The position numbers and the translations under genes are program-made. From Haberlea rhodopensis (lineage: Eukaryota; Streptophyta; Magnoliopsida; Lamiales; Gesneriaceae), in the NCBI GenBank assembly GCA_907163345.1, contig CAJQUN010000450.1:310001-374000 (forward strand): DNA of 64,000 nt, given 5' to 3'. The number at the start of each line of letters is the position of its first letter. Position 1 is the first letter of the stretch. Under the pieces are notes generated by a model. The model was given only the letters and a program-made list of their open reading frames with translations, searched no databases and had not been told where the DNA came from. Shown piece after piece: positions 1 through 11,700 of this stretch.

Positions 1-83
1 ATTTTACTTCATCTATTTACCGTCGTCTGCTTATATCTTCCTAAACTCTTCCTTATTCCATATTTGAATCCTTATCTTTCTAA

Positions 84-1213
84 ATGCCAACCATTACTCA
101 CAATTCACTATCTGTTGAGTTTGATGCTATATACAGGATGGAAGATACAGAGATGGTGTCTACATTCAAGAATCTGGAATCTTCAGGACTGCGGAAATTC
201 TTTGAATGCGGCACGGTGGTCTATGAATCAGCGATCAAAGAACTATTTTCCAACCCCAATCTCGCAAGAATTCAATCTCTTCTTCAGTGAATGGCCAGAT
301 TGTTGAAATCTCTCAGGAGCTGTTTACGAAACGTTTGGACTTCCCACCTCCGCCATGTCCGACTTTGCTAATCTGTCCAAAGCTACTCTAGAAGAATTTC
401 AACGAAGAGCCTTCGGACTTACACTTAGGCCTTCATTCAAGAAGAAGGAGATGTATTTTCACTTCCAAGTACTCTGCGACATCGTAGCAAAGCCACTGCT
501 GAGCAAGGCTGGGAGTTTTGAATCGGTGACGTATGAGAAGTTCGGGGCCATGGCAGCTATTCATTTTGGACAGAAACTGAACTGGTCCTCCATTTTATTT
601 GGCGTTTTGCTGGAGACCATCACGTCCGCAAAGCAGGCTGTCTGTTTTGCCATTCCCTTGAGCAAGCTTCTGGAGTCCATGAATATTGAGCTAGGGAAAT
701 CTTCAGCACTCAGTCCGTTCAAGGTCATCAATCCTAAAGGACTAGCTCTGTTAAGATCCAAGAGTGCTCCCCCAACTCCCACTGATTTATTGACTATCAA
801 AATGGAGGTTGGCGCAGAACAGGCTGCAGAGAAGAAGACAACAAGGGCCAAGCGCAAACTGGTAGTTGTCCAGACTGACTCGGATGAAACCCAATCTTCC
901 TCTACTACTTCATCCTAACCAAACCCCTACCAAAGAAGCCACGAACCCAACTCATCAAACATCTGGCAACCTTAAACCCCAAACCCATATCTACACTTCC
1001 TCTGACCCAAGCAGCCCCTGTACTCCAAGCTCCACTCCCCAAATCTCAAGCTCCACTTCAAACATCCAAAGCTCCACCCAAAATAGCCAAAGTGGTGCCC
1101 CGAGCCTCATCCCATATCCCAGCTGTCAAGGGAATTGTAATCAAAGAATTGGGCGATTATACCCAATCAGGGATTAAGTCCTCATCTGTTGCTGGAAAGG
1201 GCAAGCCACCTTG
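84..1213 (+). pseudogene. Frameshifted lineage-specific hypothetical protein
   Basis: One protein-like signal runs through successive frames. 84–290 reads MPTITHNSLSVEFDAI… and ends in a stop; the next frame carries NGQIVEISQELF (about 290–353); 355–918 continues with FANLSKATLEEFQRRAFGL and a basic Lys/Arg tail; a further shift near 918 opens a Pro/Ala/Lys-rich tail ending at 1213. I read this as one intronless gene broken by at least three frameshifts. The layout (globular N-terminal half, basic middle, low-complexity tail) resembles a family of hypothetical proteins that I recall as expanded in Lamiales such as Dorcoceras. That link is from memory and the function is unknown. The surrounding DNA is retroelement debris, so it may have been carried or amplified by an element. 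Confidence 0.5.
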
Positions 1214-1990
1214 ACAGAGTCTGCACCATCCAAGCCCAAATCAACTGCTCAAACAGCTATTGAAGACAAAGTACAGGCTCTCACCATCGTACTTTGGCTA
1301 AGGGAGTATGTTATTAGCAAATTTGATAGTTATCCCTATTTAGAATTGGTAATTCTAAGGGTAATCGAGGGATGGCAAGGATTCGAATTTGTTTGGTGTC
1401 GTTGTCGACACATGTTATGAGAATGCAATTGATTTTCTTGGATGTTCTCCTTGGGATCCTAAGACTTTGTGGAGTTTCGATAGAGTGGTGTGGCCATGAT
1501 ATGATTTCTTGGGACACACTGATGTTGACGTTTGTGAAGATGTGTTTTGTGTTGATCGGTGGCCGTGGGTTGCCCGATCCGAGTTGCAAGTGGTGCAACT
1601 ATTCCCTTGATGGAAATGGAATTGGAGAATGGAAACTGAGATTAGTTGAGTATACTGAAGTATACTTGTGGTTTCCTTCATAGCGGTGCACATTTAGCAC
1701 CGTAGACCAAGTTGTAGAGATGTCAGTGAGATGATATCTATATTGGAATCATGAATGATTCGAGTGGATGGCAGTAAGGTTGAATGACTGCTTTTGGGTG
1801 GTTAACATCGAAGTGTGTTAACATCTTTTGGAGGATTGCAATGGTTTGGGAGAATGTCTCCATTCCAGATTTGGTGCGAGATCGATGTCCTCGCGGTTGG
1901 TGTTTCGTTCATGATGTGTTCATGATTCGATACTGTGCATTTGAGTCGAATTGCGTGGTCTCAATGGTACATTGAGTACACGTGTGCAAA
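1214..1990. other. Unassigned, probable Ty3 3'-end debris
   Basis: No convincing gene. Short open stretches on both strands overlap each other and have no recognisable motif. The segment leads directly into the pre-LTR signature at 1991–2025, so it is probably decayed 3' pol or spacer of the same chromovirus-like element. Confidence 0.4.
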
Positions 1991-4000
1991 TTTCGAGGAT
2001 GAAATTCTATTAGTAGGGGATAAATGTGATATCTGGGAATTATTGTGTTAATCCCGGAGTGATTATGATCCTTAATGGATTTTAATTGGGGTAATTATGA
2101 TATAATTACGATGAGACTCCAGATGATTTTAATCCGATATCATGGTTGTTGGACCAAGGGTTGAGATTTATTCTCATTGAGGTGTTAAACCTTGGAATTG
2201 TGTTGGTAGTGGGATCTGGAGTCCGGGGAGCTTTGGATTGATGTTTGAGATGTAATTGAGTGAGTGTGAGATAATTATTGAACACGTATGATTTTTAATG
2301 AGTTATGGTGTGAGTATTTGAGACTCGGGTTTTTGGAGCCTTGGTACTATATATACCAAGTGACTCGATGTTCAATCATTTCCCCTCCTCTCTCCCTCAC
2401 CTCCTCCTTCTCCCCCTTTTCTTTCCCCATTTTCCTTGAAGGAAAAAATCGATGGAGGCTCAATTTTGGAGCGAGATTTCTCGAAGATAACTGGGTAATG
2501 TTATTCCCTTCGCTTTTACCTTCATATTGATTGTGGTTTTGAGAAGTTTGGTTAAGATTTGTGTTGGGTATGAGTTTTGGGGATTTTTGGTTAAGTTGTT
2601 AAATTGTTGTTATTTGTGTTTTTATTGAGTTTAAATGGAGTATTTGAAGTGAAAAAGGTGTTGGGGTGTTGGTTTTGAGTTTGGGTGTGAAAAACACCAT
2701 GGAAGCAAAACAAATTTAAGAAAATCACAGATCGCGATCGATCGCGGGGTTGGCGCCGATCCATCGCGACATTACGCTGAAAATTGGAGACGATGAACAG
2801 TACCCGTGATCGATCGTGAGATGTTGCCGATCGATCGCCGGGAGTCAGTAGATGTTAGCGATCGATCGGTATGGGACGACAATCGATCGCGGGTGTTTAA
2901 TTTTTGGGCAGTAAGATCTCGCGCGATCGATCGCAGCCCCTGTTCCTTTGTTTTTTTTTTTTTTTTCAAACTTTTGAGAAATGTTGGGATTTTGGAATTG
3001 GGGTTTGTTTGGTAGATTTTTTTGGCGATATCTACATTCCAATGGAAATATTACACTTTAAAATGAATGGTTTGAATTAACTGTAGTCGGTTATGTACTA
3101 CTCGTTCGAGTTAATCGGTAACTCATTGAACGAAGGATAAGATGTGATGTCTCGAGTAGTATACATAGTTCAATGTTTATGATTAATCATCGTGTTGGGA
3201 TGATGTAATTGGAGATCGAGTACATGCTTGAGCATGTGGTTGTGACTTTTAATTGATTGTTAGTTATTAACTGTGTATAGCAAATAATCCACCGGATCTA
3301 ATGGGGAAGGCAAGGATTAGCTATTGCTAATGGATTATATGATACGTATAATGTATGAGCATAGTTTTATATATTATTGTCATTGTTGAATGAATAATAT
3401 ATTATTGTTGGAATGAGTTGGCATGCGTTGCGAATTATGTGATGCCGCTACTTAGCGAGCAATGGTTATGATGTTTTCGATGTTGAGCGAGCATCGGTTA
3501 TGACACCGCCGTTGTTCAGCATACAAGAGGTTAGAATGCCGCCGCTGTTGAGCGAGCGATGTGATACGATGTATAGAACTGTGAAATCAATGTTGAGATA
3601 TATGTGATATCTGTAAATCATTAGTATAATGATTTAATTATATTCGATTATGAAATTGACGGTGTGAGTATGAGTAAAGTTAATCAGTGTAATGATTAAT
3701 TGATTTTGGGAGTTTGATGGTTTTGGCTATTGCGAGAACAGGAACAACGTGGAAGATCCCATATGATGATGATACTATACAGGGAATATCTTTTAAATTT
3801 ACAGCATTTTTATTCTGTAAACTATGAATTGTGAGATTGACGTTATCGAGATTGTGTTTTTGGTTTGCTCACCCCGTGTGGAGGCTGTTTCTGTTAGGAC
3901 AGATAGAACATGTACATTATTGGCTCTGGAGTTGAATTCGAGCTGTTAATTGGAAATGCTCCCAGGGCTGAGGTACCGATGTTGGTATTGGGTGGTATGC
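1991..4000 (+). mobile_element. Chromovirus-like Ty3 element: pre-LTR end and LTR
   Basis: At 1991–2024 the sequence TTTCGAGGATGAAATTC, followed by a purine-rich AGTAGGGGATAAA, matches the usual layout just before the 3' LTR of plant chromoviruses. The LTR then opens with TGTGATATC at 2025, like the LTRs at 20667, 27769 and 52293 read on minus. Within it are a TATA-like CTATATATA at 2347–2355, a pyrimidine-rich stretch (about 2380–2440), a GATCGATC island (2736–2932) and an AGCGAG/GCCGC array (3430–3560). Body sequence differs from the LTR family at 18583, so this is a relative, not a copy. I could not fix the right end; it may reach 4312. Confidence 0.55.
2736..2932. repeat. GATCGATC island 1
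   Basis: Five GATCGATC octamers at 2736, 2808, 2829, 2860 and 2925, plus near copies such as AATCGATCGC at 2881. The first sits in the 12-bp palindrome GCGATCGATCGC. It lies about 380 bases downstream of the TATA-like box, so it should be in transcribed R/U5 sequence. Confidence 0.9.
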
Positions 4001-4312
4001 TTATACAATAAATACACAATTACTTATTTAATGCTCGCCTGTGAGTATCCTTGTGTGTATATGGATTGTATAAGGTTTTGAGATTTCTCTTTTCAGTTAT
4101 GATTTGCATGGGCATTGCATAATGAATTGAGACATGCTAGTGTGTTATGAGATATATACTTATGCTAGTTGAGCTATATTGGGAATTGATCATTAAGGAA
4201 TTAATATCAGAAATTTTATAGATGGCATGTTAAGGTTATTAAAGCATGCACGAGGATTCCCTAATGATATAAAAGTATGCACTATTGTATGTGATAATGC
4301 ATTAATAGCGGG

Positions 4313-4558
4313 TTAAGGTAGCGAGGCCTTACAAACTTCATTCATCTTGATCTGGTAGAATCCAGACTTACAATAGAACATAGAAAACACTTTGGCATTC
4401 TTGATGCTATTTACCAAATGTTCTCTGCTTATGATATAATATCCATCGAATTCCAAGATCTCGTTGATACCTTTGTAATTGATCACCAATCTTTGTTTTC
4501 CTCTTTTAATTTCTCCATGATTTCGAACGAGAAATCCCGCTGTTGTATGGAGAAACAC
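4313..4558 (-). pseudogene. Caulimovirid reverse transcriptase, N-terminal fragment
   Basis: An 81-residue frame with the caulimovirid RT signature FLVRNHGEIKRGKQRLVINY near the start and FYCKSGFYQIKM near the end, corresponding to the fingers and first palm motifs. The catalytic YxDD segment, thumb and RNase H are absent because viral similarity stops at 4313. Upstream, 4560–4980 holds further decayed polyprotein in mixed frames, including a DPLAWW-type motif common before RT in this family. Confidence 0.75.
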
Positions 4559-4983
4559 CTGCTGAGATTAAATTAAGGTCAAGATGTTCCTTAAGTATCA
4601 TATGCATATCTTTTCGATCTTCCTAGTTTACGGGGATTGGCTTGTATCTCACGAACTCATACTCTCTTCAGTTTTCACCTTCAAAGATGCCGTAAACTCG
4701 TTTCTGTCCCACCATGCCAGAGGATCCTCATTGTAGTTCCTATGAATCTTCCTTTTTACTTCCTCTAGAGTAATCTGCTCTTCGAGAGTAGCTTCAGGTT
4801 GCATGGCCTCCTCATGTAATGCCTTTTTCAGTAACAGTAGGATATCTGGATTAACTTATTCTTCATCTTCATCCACATCTTCATTCTGTTATCTGAATGA
4901 CATAATATTTATACTATCAAAAGTCATTTTACGCTTTTGACCAATTCCTTGTTGTCTAAGTTGAATAATCGCTTCGCAAAATT

Positions 4984-5490
4984 TCACTGATTCTTCATAT
5001 TTGGGTGTCGAAGTTTTCCTTCATCACCACGCTTGCTGCGAAAACTAATGGGAGATTTCCTGTGAAATGCGTCCCTTAGTCGCTGGACAATTATCTTATG
5101 ATCACAAAGGGTTGTGAAAATAAGCCGTCGTGTTTCGTTCTCCTGTGTGAACTGCCTGAATGTCTGTAGGAAATTGTTTCCAAGCAGCATATCAACTCCT
5201 GTATCATGGAAATAAATAGGTGGAGTCTTAACTTTGTACCATGGGATACCGCCTGCTCCTCCGATGATTATTTCCGCCGCGTGGACTCTTTCATTAAGAA
5301 TAAGAATCCGCTTTGAAAAGTCTCTTCCGGCAATGGCTGGTAATTTCTCACCCACTTCTTTAGGGAAGATATCGCGTTTGGCAGTGCATATCCCAGCTCC
5401 TGAATCAATATAAGCTACAAAATATTCTGCTCGATATTTTTCATATAACATCCCAACCGAGATGTATATTGAGAATGGACATGTGGTCAT
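4984..5490 (-). pseudogene. Caulimovirid aspartic protease region
   Basis: A 168-residue frame with YIDSGAGIC, the aspartic protease active-site motif, near residue 27, and MLLGNNFL about 90 residues later, the usual second motif of caulimovirid proteases. Family proteases cut the viral polyprotein. The frame is opened by stops upstream (5490–5580 carries FLEKHTPWERLQNGIKF in other frames), so it is a fragment of a larger decayed polyprotein. Confidence 0.7.
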
Positions 5491-5728
5491 CGGAGTCGGT
5501 ATCTTTTCCTATCCACCGTGAATTTTATTCCATTCTGCAATCTTTCCCAAGGTGTATGTTTCTCAAGAAACTCAATCCCAAGAATAATCTGTTACTGTCC
5601 CGACTATTGTGAGATCAATTTCATCAATTTTGCGGTTTCCTTGATAACTACAAACTGTAGATTGCTGTAAATAATATAGGACACCATAATGAAAGATGTT
5701 ATCCTTTTTTGTAATGTCGAAGATTATT

Positions 5729-6028
5729 TCAACTTCTCATCACCCTTCTTGACACTTCAGAACTCCATTTGTTTTGAAAATATCTGGGATTTTCTGGTTC
5801 CTGCTTGAGACTACCTTTTTTTCCCCCGGGATAGTTAATGATTAACCTATCTTGTTGGAAAGACATTCGTCTTGGCTCGATCATAAGACTCTTGCTTCTG
5901 TTCAAAATAGGCTGGTCATGTATCCTCATATCGATTTCTCCAATCGTTGGAGTATTGATAACATCCGACAATACCGCTTTTGCGAAATTTTTGAAGATTC
6001 TGGGGACTTCGATGAATTCCTTTCTCAA
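5729..6028 (-). pseudogene. Caulimovirid polyprotein linker after movement protein
   Basis: A 99-residue frame beginning RKEFIEVPRIFKNFAKAVL. It lies between the movement protein and the protease on the same strand and probably belongs to the linker region of the same polyprotein. No catalytic motif is visible. Confidence 0.45.
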
Positions 6029-6101
6029 GAATACTTCTGAATGATGAGTATTCGAGAGCGCTTATGACACCTTGTAGGTGATCGAGTAAGGCTCACATCT
6101 T

Positions 6102-6492
6102 TTAAAATCTTGATGAAGAGTAAGAACCTTGTTGAAGTCTCGATCTCCCAAATTGTATGCTATCTGGGATAGATGTTGAAGGCCATCTTTCCAACATACA
6201 AATTTCCTGCAACTGCTCCCAAACAAGAATCTTTAAGGTTCGGGATTTTCTTGTCAAAGATCGCCAGATTAAGTGGCGAATCAATTTCTTCCTTGAAAGT
6301 TGCCTTGATGATAACTCTAATGGCTCCAATATGAATCCATGAGAGCATATTAGCAACCTCTCTTTTAACCTTGTTCTTAATCTCTTGAATTTCTCTGTAA
6401 GGGATTAACTGCATCTCAATTTGGTTTCCCGTGAATTCCACCGGGATCACAAGTTCACATGTTGTTACCTTATGGATAATCTGATGCTTCAT
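6102..6492 (-). pseudogene. Caulimovirid movement protein
   Basis: The frame at 6492–6160 contains SWIHIGAIRVIIKATFKE, followed by DSPLNLAIFDKKI and LGAVAGNLYVGKMAFNIYP. This spacing is diagnostic of the 30K-type movement protein of caulimovirids, which moves virus through plasmodesmata. A stop follows the NIYP motif, and similarity continues in another frame towards 6102. Upstream, 6500–6870 carries more of the same polyprotein with internal stops. Confidence 0.75.
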
Positions 6493-6869
6493 GCTTCGAA
6501 ATCTGATGCTTCCTGCTTCGAAAACAAATCATATCCATGGCTTTTCCATTGCTTCAATTGTAAATCCATCATGCATCTGAAGCTTTGGCTCTTCTTTCAT
6601 AATTCTCATAAGAGTTTTATGAGAAACCGTGGTATGTGAGAAAAACCCCGATGTTTCTTCTCTGATCATGTGTTGAAGGAATTCTCATTCACTCTAATTC
6701 TATACTGGATTTACCTCCATTATCAGAATAGATTTCATGTTCATAGATGCTTTTATCTGAGGGGATATCCTCAAATTGATACACCTGCACCAAATCCTGG
6801 AAATAAACAGCATCCTCGAACTCCTTGGTATGCTCTAACTGTCTTACTCACCGGCTTTGGCTCTCTGGA

Positions 6870-8132
6870 CAATATGTAGAGAAATGTCATCTTGCTCCGC
6901 ATGTCCAACATTTACAATCTTTAAAACTTTCATTTGTACGAGTATGAGTGCTTCTGAAAGTCCTCTTCGTTGGTGCTCTGCTAGTACTTGCTTGATTAGA
7001 ACCTATTGACGAGGTTCTACTCCTTGTTGGTCCTGATCTTTGTCCGGATCCATAACTTTGAGCTTTTTGCTTTGACCAGAACTTTCTAGGTCTCCATGAA
7101 GAACTACTTTTTTTTGAACTACTTTCTCGGGCATAAGGATGACTCATGTGTTTCTTCATCATCCGCCTTTGGGGGTAGGTTCCAATGATAGTAGGGATAT
7201 GATTCCCTATACATCAAAGATGAGTTGTCTTGTTGATTGCTCTTAGCTTCTTGTAGTTCTTTTGGAACTTTGCTTGATAGAACCACTCCACAAGCTTCAT
7301 TTTAAGAAATGACATTCTCCTGGACACCTTCTCTATTTCTTGTGGTGTATATTCATGGATAAGCATTTCTCTTCATGGACTCGGTATTTTGGCAAAGAAC
7401 AGTTTTGCTGCATCATTTTCTATTATCTTTGCCTTCCATCTATACTCTATGAATAGTTTGATGTACAGATATCATGTAGTTATAGGCTATATAGAGCTTG
7501 TACATATTTTTTCGCCTTTTCTTCCTCCATTCCTTCGAAGTAGCCTACTCCAATGAAACATATTTTAAAAAAATTGCCATCTTGTCCACAATTTCTTTCT
7601 GGGACTCTCTGGCTAAAACTTCTTCCTTGGTACTTGGGTCTCCGAGTTCCCAGGCAATATTGGCTAATACTTGCAGACTTATCTTAAGGAGTAATGTGAA
7701 TCATTCTTTGCTTAGATCAAGCGTTTCTGCTGCTATTCTCATTGCTGAAGTCCATTCATCAATAAGAACTTCTCGATTTTTAAAATCCAAGATATCAATG
7801 TTGAGCATAAGTTCATATGGATGAATTGGATCTAACTGAGACTTCCCGTAAGGTGTTTGATGTATATATGGCCTGCGGGAACTTCTTCTTACTCCAATTG
7901 GGGGATCTAAGTTTGCTCCAGTGGTAAAATAATCTTGGTGGGGGCATACTTTGATCTCTTTCGGGTGTGGATTGTGTGACCCGAAACTCTCTTGTGGTGG
8001 AAGTCGAGGAATTCCGCCAACTTGATTTGTTTTAAAGTTTACGATATTTAATCCCGCAAACGAATCAGCAAGATCACGTAGATCCAGGTTGATTCTTTCC
8101 ATCACTTTGTTTGAAGTATTGGATCTCCTCAT
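6870..8132 (-). pseudogene. Caulimovirid coat protein region with broken zinc knuckle
   Basis: 8132–7701 is a 143-residue frame with DEWTSAMRIAAETL, like the conserved core of caulimovirid capsid proteins. After a decayed stretch (7163–7700), 7162–6887 is very basic and Ser/Arg-rich and ends in a CCHC knuckle, the usual RNA-binding tail of these coat proteins. The knuckle is cut by an in-frame TGA at 6887–6889; its His and last Cys follow in the same frame. Capsid assignment rests on order, basic tail and knuckle. Confidence 0.6.
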
Positions 8133-8233
8133 AGGACTGCAATCATTTTTTCAATTTTCGTCAAAGGCCTTCGGACCTCCTCTGCTTTCCATTTTTGGTG
8201 TAAAATGGGTTCTGTTCCATAGGACCGTGGTAA

Positions 8234-8548
8234 TCACCATCCTTTCTTTTTTCCTGAAGAACTTGGTCGTGAATCCCACTCCTTCACTTGAGTTTGAACA
8301 TCTCGAAGGTTTTCAAGAATTTCCTCATGATGTTTAATCATGATCTTCATCTTACTTTGAATCTGATGGATATGTGCAGAGACATGGTATTGTAAGTATA
8401 CATAACACTTCACTGTCTTCTGAATCTCTCTAAGATCTTGGAATATCTTAGAAGTATCTGGCTCGATTTCTTGAAAGGTTGGTTCTCCCATCCTATTTGT
8501 CTGGTCCAGACCCTGTTGGATCATTGGGGTATGGAATAACGTCTTCAT
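8234..8548 (-). pseudogene. Caulimovirid 5' coiled-coil region
   Basis: A 104-residue frame rich in Glu, Lys, Ile and Gln (TSKIFQDLREIQKTVKCYV, then IHQIQSKMKIMIKHHEEIL) with heptad-like spacing. It lies between the tRNA-Met primer site and the coat region, where virion-associated or capsid N-terminal sequence would be expected. Function is not recognised. Confidence 0.45.
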
Positions 8549-8718
8549 GTTCAGGATGATCGTCTTCCAGAAATTCGGCTAACTGGAATTTCTGAAAGTA
8601 CAATCTATACAAATAACACCTCGAACATTCGTTTGATCCCTTTTATCGGCTTGGCTCCTCCATTTGGGATAATATTAATGTTCAAAATATTATTATAGAA
8701 TTTTCAGAATAAACCTAG

Positions 8719-8730
8719 GCTCTGATACCA
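8719..8730 (-). other. tRNA-Met primer binding site (pararetrovirus)
   Basis: Minus-strand TGGTATCAGAGC, the 12-base complement of the plant initiator tRNA-Met 3' end used by caulimovirids to prime reverse transcription. It lies 171 bases upstream of the first viral frame in the right orientation. Confidence 0.75.
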
Positions 8731-10099
8731 TTTTCAACCGGCGGAACGCGAAGGAAAGGGGTTATAGAGAAATAGTAAAACTTTAGGTAAAAGTTGAAAA
8801 GTATTTAAAACTCTAGGGGATATCAAACAATTAATCCATTTTCACTTTGTAGGGTAAATTGGTAAAGTGTTGTGGGGTAGGGAGTTATGATAAAGATGAA
8901 GTGTAATTGGAGAGTTAGAATATAGAATAGTGGATAAGGGGAGTAAAAGTTAAAGAAAGTTTAGGTTTAGGGATTTTTCATGAATTTACCCTTAATTTAT
9001 TACAAATTGTTTCTTATTATGGTTTGCCCATTAAAAATTGTATGACGAAATGTTTGTCATTATATTAAGAATAAGTGACAATTTACTTCTCCGTGATATC
9101 GTTAATAGATATTTTGCACCATTGTGGTTTGTAAAGATGCAGTTTACACCTCAATAGTTTGACAATAGACAGTTTACCTCATGTGATTTTCAAATTAGCC
9201 ATTTTACCCCATGTGGTTCGCAAAAATTGCACATTGCCCACTTACATGAAGGGGGTGTTTTGCACTTATTCACAAACTACATGTGGTAAAGTGCATATTT
9301 TCAAAATAAATAGGGTAAACTATATATTTTCAAAGTAAACCGCCTATTTGAAAAATCACGGGGTTCGTTGCAAAAACTCTTATATTGAATGTTATAGCTA
9401 GTGCAAAAGTAAAGCAGAGCGATTACTTATGTTCAGAGACAGAGGAAAAATGGATATATATATTTTTTTAGGGGTAAGATTTTTTTAACAATGTTTTTGG
9501 GCCACTTGCCCATCTCATTACCGAGACCTCTACAGGCTAGCTGGAGTCTTCAAAAAATGGATTTGATTTGATATGGATTTGGAATTCAAATCTATTTGTA
9601 TTTCTGGTTAAAATTTTAAAAACAATATTTAGAAATTCCATTTCTTGTATGGAAAAAAAAAAGAGGTTTGAATTATAATCAAATCTCATAAAATCTCAAT
9701 CCGATTTTAAATTTCTTATTATCAAATTCTAGAAAAGGTATTTAAAAATCTAAATTTTCCGAAATCCGCCTTTTACAAAACACACCATTAATTCCATATC
9801 TCACATTGATTCTTTCATTCTCTTGATTTGCCTTCACATCTCGTCACTCCACGGCTCGCAAAGGTAATTCCTAATTCAGTACTCTATAGGTCTAAATTAC
9901 TATTAAAAATATGTGGAAGAAATGATAATTGAAATCTTTATTCTTTCGTATTAAAATGTTTTGGTCCCTAAACATTTCAATGTAACAATTTTGGTCCCTA
10001 GACTTGACAAAATATAACATTTTTAGTCATTACCGTTATCTCTAACCATAAAGTTAACGTCAAGAATTAGATATACCATATTTTTTCATGAGAATCGCT
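8731..10099. other. AT-rich intergenic repeats
   Basis: No gene seen. 8731–9000 may be the viral intergenic/promoter side. 9110–9370 holds several degenerate copies of a CATGTGGTTT-type phrase alternating with 'gtttacc' blocks. 9955–10030 has two copies of TTTTGGTCCCTA about 40 bases apart, a phrase frequent in dispersed plant repeats. Confidence 0.5.
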
Positions 10100-11700
10100 C
10101 AAATATCTCTTGAAAGAGTATGATTCATATACTCCACCAATTAGAGATTATTTGTGCTCGGTTTTTATGCGGAACTGAAAGTGATTCTATTCGGTTCAAT
10201 TGGATTTCTTGGAAACAAATGTGTCATCCCGTTTCTGAGGGTGGTCTTTGTATTACAAGGTTAAAAGATGTGGCCAAAACATTCTCTATCAAAATGTGGT
10301 TCTATTTGAGGGCTAGAACCTCTCTTTGGTCTAAATTTATGTTGACAAAATATTGTCCTTACTCTTCCACTATTGTTGTTGCTTCAACGAGGATTATTTC
10401 TCCCACTTGGCGTAGATTGCTTCAAATCCGTACTCCGGATAAGCAAAGCATTTGTTGGATACTAGGGGATGGAGATGTTTTTTTTTTTTTTTTTTCCTGG
10501 GTGATCCTTGGTTACCAGAAAGCACCTTGTCTAGCCTGGTCTCTGTTAATGGCTCTCGAGCTGCTCGTGTTAAATCTTTCTGGATGCTGGAAGATGGTGG
10601 ATTGAAAAATTATCTCTAATCCTGCCTTCTGACATTGTGGATATATCTCTCAGGTCCCAATGCGACCGTTTACAGGGGACATTTTGATATGGACAAACAG
10701 TTCAAATGGATTCTTCTCTACCAAATCTGCTTGGAAAAAAAATTTGATCGACAAGCTCCTATTGAGATATATTTGTGCCTTGCTGGTATAAGGCCATTAC
10801 ACCTACTGTGTCATTTTTCTGCTGGATATTATTGAGAAGAACTACCGGATAAAGAAATTTTAAAATTTCGTGGAGTTCAGTTGGTCTCGAGATGTCATTA
10901 TTGTAACTATGAAGAAAGTTGGGATCATGTCTTCTATTCTAATGCTATGACTCAGTTGGTTTGGACTTGTTTTGGGAATTTATTTAACATTACTGCTCCT
11001 TGGTACTTAGACGCTTGGAAAATTGGTAACAATTGGTGCATAAATGGTCATGTAAGGGAAATGATCCCTTTCCTCATTCTATGGTTCTTGTGGTTAGCTC
11101 GAAAATGCTGCCAAACATAATTCCATTAAACCCAACCTCCATCACATCATTAGGAATGTGGGCAGAAATCTTATACTTTGTACTTCTTGGTTAATTCTTG
11201 ACCGGTGGCGTGATTATTCAAATGTAGCTAGTATTTCGAGTTTCTCTACCAATCCTCCTCGCACTACTCAAATATCATTTATTAAATGGCTTAAGCCCAC
11301 AACTGGTCCATAACATAGATGATTGTACTATTGGCAATCCTGGAGATTATTCAATTGGTGGGATGGTTCATGATCACTATGATAAAGTTATCTTTGGATT
11401 TCAGATCTTACTGGCTTGGGAACGACCATCAGAGCAGAACTTCTCGCGATCTTAATGGGTTTGTAGCTTTGTATTCATTATAATTATGTACCGATGTGCT
11501 TGGAAGTGGATTCTAAGGTGGCCATTTCAATCTTTAAATATGAGCAAACATCTTGGGACTTGAGTCATATTCCTTCCAGTATTTAGTCATTCCTCTTGGA
11601 CTACCCTATTTTCATATCCCACATTCATCGCAAAGGTAATACAGTTGCGGATGGGCTTGCAATTGGTGAACTTTTGGATTGTCGCTTTTAGTTCTTTGTG
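10100..11700 (+). mobile_element. LINE (L1-type) 3' remnant with RNase H
   Basis: 10120–10605 encodes NWISWKQMCHPVSEGGLCI, the post-RT segment typical of plant LINEs. 10881–11120 holds a zf-RVT-like piece (CHYCNYEESWDHVFY). About 11140–11690 holds an RNase H-like tail, readable as RAELLAILMGL, LEVDSKVAISI and HIHRKGNTVADGLA across frames with several stops. The RT catalytic core is absent. 5'-truncated decay is the usual fate of LINEs. An 18-base T run interrupts the first frame at about 10479. Confidence 0.7.

Larger units (their letters stand above)
4313..8730 (-). mobile_element. Endogenous pararetrovirus (Caulimoviridae), degenerate
   Basis: Read on minus from a tRNA-Met primer site (8719–8730), this shows in order: a coiled-coil-rich leader (8548–8234), coat-protein-like sequence (8132–7701), a basic Ser/Arg-rich tail with a zinc knuckle (7162–6870), a movement protein (about 6492–6102), an aspartic protease (5490–4984) and the first part of reverse transcriptase (4558–4313). 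The order coat, knuckle, movement, protease, RT is what I recall for cavemo- and solendovirus-like caulimovirids, rather than the movement-first order of badnaviruses. Stops and frameshifts separate almost every domain. RT ends before its YxDD active site and no RNase H is seen, so the copy is dead and truncated. Assignment to the family is firm; the genus is inference. Confidence 0.8.
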
